Below are positions 1 through 6,261 of a stretch of 7,088 nucleotides of DNA, one piece after another (position 1 is the stretch's first letter; the number at the start of each line of letters is the position of its first letter). Source of the DNA: an uncultured Coriobacteriaceae bacterium (lineage in GTDB: Bacteria > Actinomycetota > Coriobacteriia > Coriobacteriales > Atopobiaceae); the NCBI GenBank assembly GCA_900549525.1, contig UWSJ01000088.1:1-7088 (forward strand). The letters are read 5' to 3'. The position numbers were made by a program, and so were the translations under genes. The notes beneath the pieces are model-generated. The model did not search any database and had not been told where the DNA came from. It saw only the letters and a list, made by a program, of their open reading frames with translations.

Positions 1-427
1 AGTAGCTCTGCGAGTGCACGCACTCCTGGAAGGTCTGGATGTGCAGGCACAGGTTGACCTCGTTGGCGGTGACGTACTCGCCCACATTGGGAAGGTTGGC
101 CGTCTGCAGCGAGTCGAGGAACACGAGGAAGGAGAGGATCTTGTCGTAGGCGACGCGCTCGGGCTCGGGCAGGTTGGGGTAGTCCTTCACGTCCTGGGCG
201 AGGTTGATCTCCTCGGGAATCCAGAAGTTGTTCATGGCCTGGCGATACCAGTCGGACACCCACGGGTACTTCATGTTGTTGAAGTCGTTGAGGTTGGTGG
301 TGTTGCCGCCGATCATGCGACGCTTGCGCACGTCGGTGTCGCCATTGGGGTTGAACAGGGCCTTCTTGGTGAGCTTGGGGGCGGTGCGCTCGGTTGCAGC
401 GTGTTCGTTTGTATTGATGCCGCTCAT
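1..427 (-). CDS. nrdB: Class I ribonucleotide reductase small subunit, N-terminal part (cut by window edge)
   Basis: This is the radical-generating small subunit of aerobic ribonucleotide reductase. It houses the di-metal site and the tyrosyl radical that the large subunit uses to reduce ribonucleotides. The ATG at 427-425 opens a frame that runs off the left edge after 142 codons. The ferritin-like metal ligands are visible: D105 (in FLDSLQ), then E135 and H138 in QECVHSQSY. Y142, the last complete codon, aligns with radical tyrosine Y122 of E. coli NrdB; spacings E-x2-H-x3-Y match. A tyrosine there argues for the classical radical-tyrosine type rather than the class Ic type, which lacks it. 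The start is chosen because AAAGG lies about 7 bases upstream. An in-frame ATG at 457 would add 10 residues but has no clear ribosome site. The TetR gene ends 61 bases upstream on the same strand, with no convincing promoter or terminator between, so shared transcription is possible. The partner nrdA is at 3141-5702. Confidence 0.95.
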   Translation of the reverse strand, partial: MSGINTNEHAATERTAPKLTKKALFNPNGDTDVRKRRMIGGNTTNLNDFNNMKYPWVSDWYRQAMNNFWIPEEINLAQDVKDYPNLPEPERVAYDKILSFLVFLDSLQTANLPNVGEYVTANEVNLCLHIQTFQECVHSQSY

Positions 428-488
428 GGTTGCCTTTCGGTTGGTTGTCCCGTCCATGGTAGCAGCTGGGCCGGACACGCCCTCGTGC

Positions 489-1085
489 CTAGGCGAGTCC
501 AGAGATACCCTCCACGAGCATCTGTCTGGCCACGAGGGAAGCGCTCTCGATGGGGATCGACCTGTCCGACAGCAGCCACATGCGATAGACGGACACGGTT
601 GCCGCCACGGAAAACTGCAGGTAGTAGGCGTATAGCGCATCCGGTATCGAGGATGGGAAGAGGCGGCGCTCCTTGAGGGCGCGCCCGAGGATGTCGCGCA
701 GCATGTTGACGAGTGCCTCCTCGGAGACGTTCCTCACGATGTGGCGGTCGAGCTCCTCGTCGGCCTTGATGGCTCGGTCGATGGCCGAGAAGAACGCCCG
801 GGCGCTCTCCTCCGTACCCTCCGTGAGGCTGGCCACGTGCCCGCAGGAGCGCTCCACCTCGTCGAGCATGCGTGTGACGATCTCCTCGGCGAGCTTCTCG
901 TAGAGCCCCTCGATGGAGCCAAAGTGGGCGTAGACGGTCTTTCGGTCGACGCCGGCCTCGCGCGAGACGGCCGAGATGGTGATCTTGTCGGCTCCCTGCC
1001 TGCCAAGCAGGCGCTTGAGCGCCTCGAGGATGAGGGAGCGGCTGCGTTCGATGCGCCTGTCCACCTTTGTGCCGAGGGTTCCCAT
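489..1085 (-). CDS. TetR/AcrR-family transcriptional regulator
   Basis: This 198-residue protein has the usual length and plan of a TetR-family repressor. Residues about 13-65 form the DNA-binding domain, with the helix-turn-helix at about 35-60 in a textbook form (ITISAVSREAGVDRKTVYAHF, given here as a span of the domain: key residues T36, A39, A44, V46, T50, Y52, F55). The remaining roughly 130 residues are helical and would bind a ligand and form the dimer; nothing there identifies the ligand. The ATG at 1085 is preceded by GGGGAG about 8 bases upstream. The gene is divergent from the radical SAM gene at 1217, with 131 bases between the two starts. That arrangement is typical of a TetR protein controlling itself and its divergent neighbour. 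It is followed 61 bases later by nrdB, so read-through could link nrdB expression to this regulator. The family call is firm; targets are inferred from position. Confidence 0.93.
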   Translation of the reverse strand: MGTLGTKVDRRIERSRSLILEALKRLLGRQGADKITISAVSREAGVDRKTVYAHFGSIEGLYEKLAEEIVTRMLDEVERSCGHVASLTEGTEESARAFFSAIDRAIKADEELDRHIVRNVSEEALVNMLRDILGRALKERRLFPSSIPDALYAYYLQFSVAATVSVYRMWLLSDRSIPIESASLVARQMLVEGISGLA

Positions 1086-1216
1086 ATTCGATACTCCCCG
1101 TTTTTCTCGAGTCTGTTGAACAACCGCGGACGACTATTCCACACCTGTCGAATAAGGGTATCACCCAGCGTAGTGCAAGGCAGGGATACCTGGCGGCGGG
1201 GATGAAGGAGAGCTCT
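1086..1216. promoter_or_regulatory. Divergent control region between the TetR and radical SAM genes
   Basis: This 131-base gap must hold the start signals of both divergent genes. TATTCGA at 1085-1091 recurs in inverted orientation as TCGAATA at 1148-1154. A third half-site, TATTC at 1135-1139, forms a closer inverted pair with GAATA at 1150-1154, a 20-base span that suits a TetR dimer. GGTATC at 1157-1162 and GATACC at 1185-1190 form another inverted pair in the radical SAM leader and could be an operator or an RNA stem. A TTGAAC box at 1116-1121 resembles a -35 element for the plus strand, but no good -10 lies at the right distance. The ribosome site GAAGGAG at about 1204-1210 precedes the ATG at 1217. 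The repeats are seen; their role as operators is inferred. Confidence 0.45.
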
Positions 1217-2719
1217 ATGGCAATCACCCAGGCGGCGGAGCGTGTGGCGCTCAACAAGCTCGTCGACTACCTCGACGATGACCCAGCGACGCATATCGAC
1301 AAGATCATGGACCTGGTCAACAGGCTCGTGCCGGACAGCGTGTTCCCGGTGCAGCGCGCGGCGTTCACCAACGTCATCAAGAGCCGCGGCAACTGGTACG
1401 ACCTCATGATGAAGGTGTTCAGGCTTAATCCCGACATGCGCACCAAGCTGCTCAAGGCGCTTCTGGTAGACGGCAACCTGCTGGCCTGGCCCGTGCAGGA
1501 GAAGATGCGCGAGAAGTACCAGTGCAACATCCCCTGGGCCATCCTGCTCGACCCCACGAGCGCCTGCAACCTGCACTGCATCGGCTGCTGGGCGGCCGAG
1601 TACGGGCACCAGCAGAACCTCTCCTTCGACGACATCGACTCCATCATCTGCCAGGGCAAGGCCCTCGGCACACACGTCTACATCTACACCGGCGGCGAGC
1701 CGCTCGTGCGCAAGCATGACCTTATCCGCATCTGCGAGAAGCACCCGGACTGCATCTTCCTGTGCTTTACCAACTCCACCCTCATCGACGAGCAGTTCTG
1801 CCAGGACATGATCCGCGTGGGCAACTTCGTGCCCGCCATCTCGGCCGAGGGCAACGAGCACACGACCGACGCCCGCCGTGGCGAGGGCGTCTACAAGTCG
1901 ATCGAGCGCGCCATGGGGCTTCTGCGCGAGCACGGCCTGCCGTTCGGCATCTCCTGCTGCTGGACGCGTGCCAACGCCGACACGGTGGCGACCGAGGAGA
2001 ACATGGACTGGATGATTCGGGAGGGGGCGCTCTTCTGCTGGTACTTCCACTTCATGCCGGTGGGCAGGGCGGCCACGGCAGACCTCATCCCCACGCCCGA
2101 GCAGCGCGAGAAGATGTATCGCTTCATCCGCGAGATGCGCGAGAAGAAGCCGCTTTTCACCCTCGACTTCCAGAACGACGGCGAGTACGTGGGCGGCTGC
2201 ATCGCCGGCGGCCGTCGCTACCTGCACATCAACGCGGCAGGCGACGTGGAGCCGTGCGTGTTCATCCACTACTCCAACGCCAACATTCACGACATGAGCC
2301 TGCTGGACGCCCTGCGGTCGCCCATCTTCATGAAGTACTACGAGAACCAGCCGTTCAACAACAATCACCTGCGCCCGTGCCCGATGCTCGAGAACCCCAA
2401 GATCCTGGGGGCCATGGTGGAGGAGGCGGGTGCCCACAACACCGACCTCGTGGCCGAGGAGACGCCCGAGCAGCTGGCCGAGAAGACCGTGCCTGCGGCC
2501 GTTGCGTGGGCGCCGGTGGCGCAGCGGCTCTGGGACGACGAGACGGACCCGCTCTACGAGAGGCGCCACCACGACCCCACCGAGGGTATGGCCAAGAGCG
2601 ACATGGAGAAGTTCTCGCGCGAGGGGCACCGCGGCTTCGAGGGGTCTCCCACGGAGGAGTTCATGCGCGAGAAGACAGCCGAGAGCGCTGGAAAGCCCGC
2701 GGAGGCCGTTCGGGCGTAA
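1217..2719 (+). CDS. Radical SAM enzyme with CX3CX2C cluster site and cysteine-bearing C-terminal region, substrate unknown
   Basis: This 500-residue protein belongs to the radical SAM superfamily, which uses a 4Fe-4S cluster to split S-adenosylmethionine and start radical chemistry. The cluster ligands are C117, C121 and C124 in SACNLHCIGCWAAEYG, and the SAM-binding GGEP motif is at 159-162. Residues 1-105 are a helical N-terminal region. A further set of cysteines, C328 (GGC), C347 (EPC) and C388 (RPCP), sits where SPASM or twitch-type domains hold an extra iron-sulfur cluster, so a second cluster is likely but not proven. The last 60 or so residues are a charged tail without recognisable motif. 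The CWAAEYG and GGCIAGGRRYLHIN segments are, from memory, typical of a radical SAM family common in Clostridia and Coriobacteriia that is often beside a TetR gene; I know of no established reaction. No precursor peptide or maturation partner lies next to it. The ATG at 1217 is chosen for GAAGGAG about 6 bases upstream; an in-frame ATG at 1202 is less well placed. It converges on nrdA. Confidence 0.92.
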   Translation: MAITQAAERVALNKLVDYLDDDPATHIDKIMDLVNRLVPDSVFPVQRAAFTNVIKSRGNWYDLMMKVFRLNPDMRTKLLKALLVDGNLLAWPVQEKMREKYQCNIPWAILLDPTSACNLHCIGCWAAEYGHQQNLSFDDIDSIICQGKALGTHVYIYTGGEPLVRKHDLIRICEKHPDCIFLCFTNSTLIDEQFCQDMIRVGNFVPAISAEGNEHTTDARRGEGVYKSIERAMGLLREHGLPFGISCCWTRANADTVATEENMDWMIREGALFCWYFHFMPVGRAATADLIPTPEQREKMYRFIREMREKKPLFTLDFQNDGEYVGGCIAGGRRYLHINAAGDVEPCVFIHYSNANIHDMSLLDALRSPIFMKYYENQPFNNNHLRPCPMLENPKILGAMVEEAGAHNTDLVAEETPEQLAEKTVPAAVAWAPVAQRLWDDETDPLYERRHHDPTEGMAKSDMEKFSREGHRGFEGSPTEEFMREKTAESAGKPAEAVRA

Positions 2720-2766
2720 GGCGAGGCGGCGCGGCGGCGGAAGCGGGCCGGTTGTGGCGGCGCGAC

Positions 2767-3069
2767 GGACGGAAGTGCGGCTCGTGCGGGGCTGCCTGCG
2801 GCGTGGTGACAGAAGTGCGGCTCGTGCGGGGCTGCCTGCGGCGTGGTGACAGAAGCCCCGTTCGTGCGTGGCTGCCCACGGCCGCCGTTGTGTGGCGCTT
2901 CGAACCGTAGGCCGTTTACCAGCGGCTTTATGGACACGACGGGCGGGACGAGAGGGGCTGGATGACAGAACGACGCTCCGTGCTCAGCACAGGGCGCCGT
3001 TCTGTCAGCTCTCGCGCGGGAACCCTGCACGAGAGCCGGTTTTGTCGTGCACGAGGCCGGGTGTTGTCA
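2767..3069. repeat. Cluster of seven 21-base repeats, four plus then three minus
   Basis: This non-coding stretch between the convergent radical SAM and nrdA genes contains seven related 21-base units. The common form is TGACAGAA, six variable GC-rich bases, then CTCGTGC. Plus-strand copies are at 2767-2787 (diverged start), 2807-2827, 2847-2867 and 2963-2983. Minus-strand copies are at 2987-3007, 3027-3047 and 3049-3069. The first two plus copies lie inside an exact 40-base tandem duplication (2772-2811 and 2812-2851), and the third sits in a decayed further copy. The orientation switch falls at about 2985, in the middle of the strong hairpin. The pattern resembles REP/BIME-type intergenic elements or repeated transcription-stop signals; I do not recognise the family. 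The rest of 2720-3140 shows no gene and no further structure except a smaller stem at 3008-3036 (GCTCTCG with CGAGAGC). Confidence 0.75.
2963..3007. terminator. 45-base near-perfect hairpin between convergent genes, likely bidirectional terminator
   Basis: Ten-base arms TGACAGAACG and CGTTCTGTCA pair perfectly. The stem continues inward through CGC/GCG to GTGCT/AGCAC around the single centre base at 2985, with only two true mismatches and one wobble pair. It is formed by a plus and a minus copy of the local 21-base repeat lying head to head, with three bases between them. No T-run follows on either strand, so it would be a non-canonical intrinsic terminator, or a barrier to nuclease decay of the two 3' ends. 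Position between two converging genes supports a stop function for both. Confidence 0.5.
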
Positions 3070-3140
3070 GGCACGCCGCCGGGCGCCGACTACGTCTCGG
3101 CGGGCGTATGGTACGCAGGGCGTGCCCGCAAGCGCGGCCG

Positions 3141-5702
3141 TTAGCTCGCGCAGCTCTCGCACTCCTCGACCTCGAGCGACTTGCTGCGGACGTAGTAGAT
3201 CGTCTTCACGCCGTCGCGCCAGGCCTCGAGGTAGAGGTTCAGCACCTGGCGCATCGTGAACTCATTGGTCACATAGAGGTTCACGCTCTGCGCCTGATCG
3301 ATGTGACGCTGGCGCACGCCCGCGGCCTTCATGCTCCAGGCCTGGTCGATGAGGTGCGCCGGCTTGTAGTACCAGTACGTCTTCATCGAGAGCTCGGGGG
3401 CAACGCGCGGCAGCATCGCACCCTTCTTCTCCTCGAGGAAGAAGCGACGCATCACCGGGTCGAGACCGGCCGTGGTGCCCGAGAGAATCGACGTGCTCGA
3501 CGTCGGCGCAATGGCGAGCAGATAGGCGTTGCGCATGCCCTTGGCCGCAGCCTCGCGTACCGGCGCCCAGGCCTCGCCCTCGTAGCCGCGCTTGTCGAAG
3601 TACGCGCCCGTCTGCCAGTCACTGCCCGCAAACGTGGCGTAGCTGCCGCGCTCGGCCGCCAGCTTGGCGCTCGCCGCGATGGCGTGGCGGTTGATGCGCT
3701 CGAACACCTCGTCGGCAAAGGCCAGGTGCTCCTCGCTCTCCCAAGAGATGCCGCGCTTGGCAAGCATGTGGTGATAGCCCGAGACGCCCAGGCCGATGGA
3801 GCGGTAGCGACGGTTGGTGATCTTGGCGTAGGGGAGCGCGTAGAAGTTGAGGTCGATCACGTTGTCGAGGGCGCGCACCACGGTCTCGACGACGCCCCCC
3901 ATCTTGGCGTCGTCCTCCACGGGCAGGTGGCCCAGCGAGAGGCTCGCGAGGTTGCAGACAACGAAGTCGCCGGGACGGGTCTTGGTGACCACCACGGTGT
4001 CGCCGTCCTCGGTCTTTACCTCGGTGGCGACGCTCCGGATCTCGCTCATGTTCTGGGCGATCTCGGTGCAGAGGTTGGAGCAATAGATCATGCCCGCCTG
4101 CGGGTTGGGGTTGGCGCGGTTCACCGTGTCGCGCATGAAGGCGAAGGGCGTGCCGGTCTCCACCGCGCTCTTGATGACGAGACGCACGATGTCCTTCACG
4201 GTCATGGTGCGCTTGGGGATGCGCGGGTCGGCCACGCACTCCTGGTAGCGACGCTCCCACTCCTCGCCGTAGTAGTCTTCCAGCGCATAGCCCTTCACGG
4301 TGAGGATGTCGTGCGGGCACATGAGGTACCAGGGCTGGTCGAGGTCCTCCTCGGCCATGCGCCAGAAGAGGTCGGGGTAGCAGACGGCGGGGAAGACGTC
4401 GTGGGCCTTCATGCGGTCGTCGCCGTTGTTGGTGCGCAGCTGCAGGAACTCCGGCAGGTCACGGTGCCAGGCGTCGAGGTAGACGGCCACGGCTCCCTGG
4501 CGCACGCCCAGCTGGTCGACGGCCACGGCCGTGTCGTTGATGACGCGGATCCAGCGGATGACGCCGCCGGCAGCGCCCTCGAAGCCGCGGATGGAGCCGC
4601 CCTTGGCGCGTACCTTGCCGAGGTACATCCCCATGCCCCCGCCGTACTTGGACACCTTGGCGAAGTTGTCGATGCTGCGATAGATGCCCTCCAGGCTGTC
4701 GGGCACCGTGTCGATGAAGCAGCTCGAAAGCTGGTGGAAGGGTTTGCGCGCGTTGGCGAGCGTGGGCGTGGCCATGGTGACCTCGAGGCGAGACAGTATG
4801 TCGTAGAACCGCTTGACCCACCCAAGGCGCGCCTCGTTGACAGCGCCCTCGCTTGCGGGCGAGCCCTGGCCCTCGTTCATGGCGAGGTGCAGGGCGATGC
4901 CGAGGAACATCTCCTGGGGGCTCTCGAGCGCCTCGTGCTGGTGGGTGCAGATGACGTAGCGCTTGAGCAGCAGGTCGAGGCCTGCGTAGGTGAACAGGTC
5001 GTCACGCTCGGGCACCATGAAGCTCGCGGCGCGCTCAAGCTCGGCTCGGCTGTAGCGGCCGAGGATGAAGTCGCCGTAGAGGCCTTGGTCGGTGAGGTGG
5101 CGAATCTTCTCGTAGAAGTTCGTGATGCCACGGGCCGCCTCGGCGGCGGCGAGCTTGCGGTGGAAGGAGAACGACAGCAGGCGGGCGGCAACCATCTCCC
5201 AGCGCGGCGCCTCCTGGCTCGTGAGCTCCACGGCGGCCTTGGTGAGGGCGTCGAGTCGCTCGCCGACGGCCATCTCGGGCTTCACGAAGCCGCGGGCCTT
5301 GGAGAGCAGCGTGGCGAGGGCGTACTCGTCCTCGGGGAAGTCGTGCTCGATGCGGGCGAGCGTGGCGTCGAGCTCGGGCGTGCCAGCGGTGGCGCAGAGG
5401 GCCTCGCGGGTAAGGCGGGCCTCGGCGCGCGTGTGGCGGTAGAGGATGTAGCTCTTGGCGACGTCGAAGAAGCCCTGCTCCATGAGGGCGCGCTCCACGA
5501 TGTCCTGGATGTCCTCCACGGAGGTGGCGCCGCGCCGCTCCATCGCCGCCTCGACGGAGGCGAGCAGGGAGGTGAGCGTCTCGGCAGAGGCGGGCTCGCT
5601 TCCGGTCTGGGCCGCGACCTCGGCAAACGCCCGGTCGATGGCCGAGGTGACCTTCGATCCGTCGTACGCCTCGGTACGGCCGTCTCGCTTGGTGATGTTC
5701 AC
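3141..5702 (-). CDS. nrdA: Class I ribonucleotide reductase large (catalytic) subunit
   Basis: This 853-residue catalytic subunit reduces ribonucleoside diphosphates to deoxyribonucleotides in the cytoplasm, using the radical supplied by NrdB. An ATP-cone regulatory domain occupies about residues 1-90 (NITKRDGR start), implying overall activity control by ATP and dATP. The catalytic residues are all visible: C328 (LSSC) and C583 (VVC) form the reducing pair, and N543, C545 and E547 in SNLCTE are the substrate site with the thiyl-radical cysteine. Y836-Y837 continue the radical path from NrdB. The C-terminal tail ends CESCAS, with C848 and C851 as the shuttle pair for thioredoxin or glutaredoxin. 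It is longer than E. coli NrdA (761). The GTG at 5702 is preferred because GGAG lies five bases upstream and homology begins there; an ATG at 5771 would add 23 residues unlike the family. The partner nrdB lies 2.7 kb downstream on the same strand rather than next to it. The gene is intact. Confidence 0.96.
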   Translation of the reverse strand: MNITKRDGRTEAYDGSKVTSAIDRAFAEVAAQTGSEPASAETLTSLLASVEAAMERRGATSVEDIQDIVERALMEQGFFDVAKSYILYRHTRAEARLTREALCATAGTPELDATLARIEHDFPEDEYALATLLSKARGFVKPEMAVGERLDALTKAAVELTSQEAPRWEMVAARLLSFSFHRKLAAAEAARGITNFYEKIRHLTDQGLYGDFILGRYSRAELERAASFMVPERDDLFTYAGLDLLLKRYVICTHQHEALESPQEMFLGIALHLAMNEGQGSPASEGAVNEARLGWVKRFYDILSRLEVTMATPTLANARKPFHQLSSCFIDTVPDSLEGIYRSIDNFAKVSKYGGGMGMYLGKVRAKGGSIRGFEGAAGGVIRWIRVINDTAVAVDQLGVRQGAVAVYLDAWHRDLPEFLQLRTNNGDDRMKAHDVFPAVCYPDLFWRMAEEDLDQPWYLMCPHDILTVKGYALEDYYGEEWERRYQECVADPRIPKRTMTVKDIVRLVIKSAVETGTPFAFMRDTVNRANPNPQAGMIYCSNLCTEIAQNMSEIRSVATEVKTEDGDTVVVTKTRPGDFVVCNLASLSLGHLPVEDDAKMGGVVETVVRALDNVIDLNFYALPYAKITNRRYRSIGLGVSGYHHMLAKRGISWESEEHLAFADEVFERINRHAIAASAKLAAERGSYATFAGSDWQTGAYFDKRGYEGEAWAPVREAAAKGMRNAYLLAIAPTSSTSILSGTTAGLDPVMRRFFLEEKKGAMLPRVAPELSMKTYWYYKPAHLIDQAWSMKAAGVRQRHIDQAQSVNLYVTNEFTMRQVLNLYLEAWRDGVKTIYYVRSKSLEVEECESCAS

Positions 5703-5707
5703 GTTGT

Positions 5708-5711
5708 CTCC
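5708..5711 (-). promoter_or_regulatory. Ribosome binding site that sets the nrdA start
   Basis: On the minus strand GGAG (within GCGGAGACAAC) ends five bases before the GTG at 5702-5700. No comparable site precedes the in-frame ATG at 5771, so this site decides the start in favour of the GTG. Confidence 0.7.
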
Positions 5712-5747
5712 GCTTCGCGTGTCGTGTGAGCGTGTGCCCGCGAGCTG

Positions 5748-5843
5748 GTCTGGGCTTGCGTGGGCGGGCACCGCGTGCTGTGCCCGGAGCCATGCCTGGC
5801 TTGCGGGCGCGTGGCGCGCGCTGTGTCCGGCGACCCATCATGC
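5748..5843. repeat. Diverged tandem duplication of about 45 bases in the nrdA 5' region
   Basis: Two stretches offset by 43-45 bases look alike. CTTGCG at 5755-5760 recurs at 5800-5805. GCGTGCTGTGCCCGG at 5773-5787 recurs as GCGCGCTGTGTCCGG at 5816-5830 (13 of 15 identical), each followed by a GCC/CCAT/ATGCC-like segment. The intervening parts align only with small gaps. It lies in the probable 5' leader of nrdA; no function is evident. Confidence 0.4.
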
Positions 5844-5933
5844 CACTACCCGATGTGCCCGAGGGGCCGGCGGCGCACCACGTGTTGTGTCCTCCTGCGA
5901 CTCTTTGGTGGCCTACTCAAGACTTCCACAACT

Positions 5934-5950
5934 GCCACCTGTGTGGTGGC
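5934..5950. promoter_or_regulatory. Short palindrome GCCACC-N5-GGTGGC upstream of nrdA
   Basis: Six-base arms match perfectly around a five-base centre (TGTGT). A further GGTGGC lies at about 5907-5912. The site is about 230 bases upstream of the nrdA start and could be an operator, but it does not match the usual NrdR box. The rest of 5703-6005 shows no gene I can support and no clear nrdA promoter. Confidence 0.25.
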
Positions 5951-6005
5951 GATTGCGAGAAGCGCGTGTGAGCCCCTCCCGGCCTTCCGAATCTCTCCCA
6001 AAAAG

Positions 6006-6035
6006 TTGATAGTGGTTGGCAACTCCAAGTAACAT
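6006..6035 (+). promoter_or_regulatory. Possible sigma70-type promoter
   Basis: TTGATA at 6006-6011 and TAACAT at 6030-6035 are separated by 18 bases in a locally AT-richer patch. Fit is five of six and four of six to the consensus boxes. The first real plus-strand gene starts at 6279, so a transcript from here would have a leader of more than 200 bases. The overlapping inverted pair AGTTG/CAACT (6003-6023) could be a binding site for a regulator. Confidence 0.3.
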
Positions 6036-6156
6036 GGTGGGATATGAGCCAACGACCCGGACCTCCTGGGGGGGAGGGGTCACCTATCGACCAACTGCCT
6101 CCGCGCGGCAATCTGTCTAGAAGCCGTCCCCTCTGGTGGGGAACAATGGTAGGCAA

Positions 6157-6261
6157 AACGTTGCCCGGGGCGGGCCACGCGGCTTTCTGGGACAGGCGGC
6201 GCGTCGTCTGGGAAGGCCAGCGTGTTGTCTGTGGCGGGCAACGCATTGTCTATACTGTCGT
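6157..6261 (+). repeat. Array of degenerate repeats with 21-base period upstream of the membrane-protein gene
   Basis: A seven-base core recurs at exact 21-base steps: CTTTCTG at 6183-6189, TCGTCTG at 6204-6210, TTGTCTG at 6225-6231 and TTGTCTA at 6246-6252. Flanking bases also align: GCG-like bases precede the core and a GGCGGGCA-like segment follows it. A possible earlier copy, shifted by one base, has GTTG at 6160-6163 followed by GGGGCGGGCCA. The last copy overlaps the TATACT box at 6251-6256. Spacing of two helical turns would put each site on the same face of the DNA, as in repeated activator or repressor sites. It could also be an old tandem duplication. Confidence 0.5.
6251..6256 (+). 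promoter_or_regulatory. -10 box (TATACT) of the membrane-protein gene
   Basis: TATACT ends 22 bases before the ATG at 6279, giving a short leader with the ribosome site GGAGGAGG. There is no good -35 box at 16-18 bases: TTGTCT at 6225-6230 is 20 bases away. A weak -35 fits a promoter helped by a protein bound to the 21-base array just upstream. Confidence 0.45.

Noticed and set aside
428..457. Upstream ATG at 457 as the nrdB start
   Set aside because: It is in frame, but has no ribosome site, while the ATG at 427 has AAAGG at a proper distance.
14..676. Plus-strand open frame over nrdB
   Set aside because: It is antisense to nrdB, whose metal ligands and radical tyrosine read clearly on the other strand.
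734..2629. Long minus-strand open frame (631 codons) over the radical SAM and TetR genes
   Set aside because: It is antisense to the radical SAM gene and out of frame with the TetR gene; its composition is typical of a GC-rich shadow.
2772..2885. CRISPR array
   Set aside because: The repeats are contiguous with no unique spacers, and neighbouring copies are inverted; no cas genes are present.
2554..3030. Minus-strand open frame through the repeat cluster, and plus-strand Cys-rich reading of the 40-base repeats
   Set aside because: The repeated peptide arises from the tandem DNA duplication; 40 is not a multiple of three, so the frame shifts between copies, which argues against coding.
2868..5729. 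Very long open frame (953 codons) on the plus strand over nrdA
   Set aside because: It lies antisense to a well-supported nrdA whose catalytic residues are all intact. Long antisense frames are expected in GC-rich genes, and its Val/Gly/Ala/His/Leu-rich translation matches no family I know.
5873..5893. NrdR box around CACCACGTGTTGTG
   Set aside because: It only partly fits the NrdR half-sites and has no second copy at the expected spacing.
5703..6000. Riboswitch (such as cobalamin type) in the nrdA leader
   Set aside because: I looked for the conserved cobalamin-box sequence and saw none on the minus strand.
5726..6052. Short open frames on both strands between nrdA and the membrane-protein gene, one with CHLCGGDC
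   Set aside because: None has a good ribosome site, they overlap one another on both strands, and the sequence has repeats and promoter-like features instead of coding bias.
6034..6120. 28-codon open frame from the ATG at 6034
   Set aside because: The ATG overlaps the possible -10 box and lacks a ribosome site.
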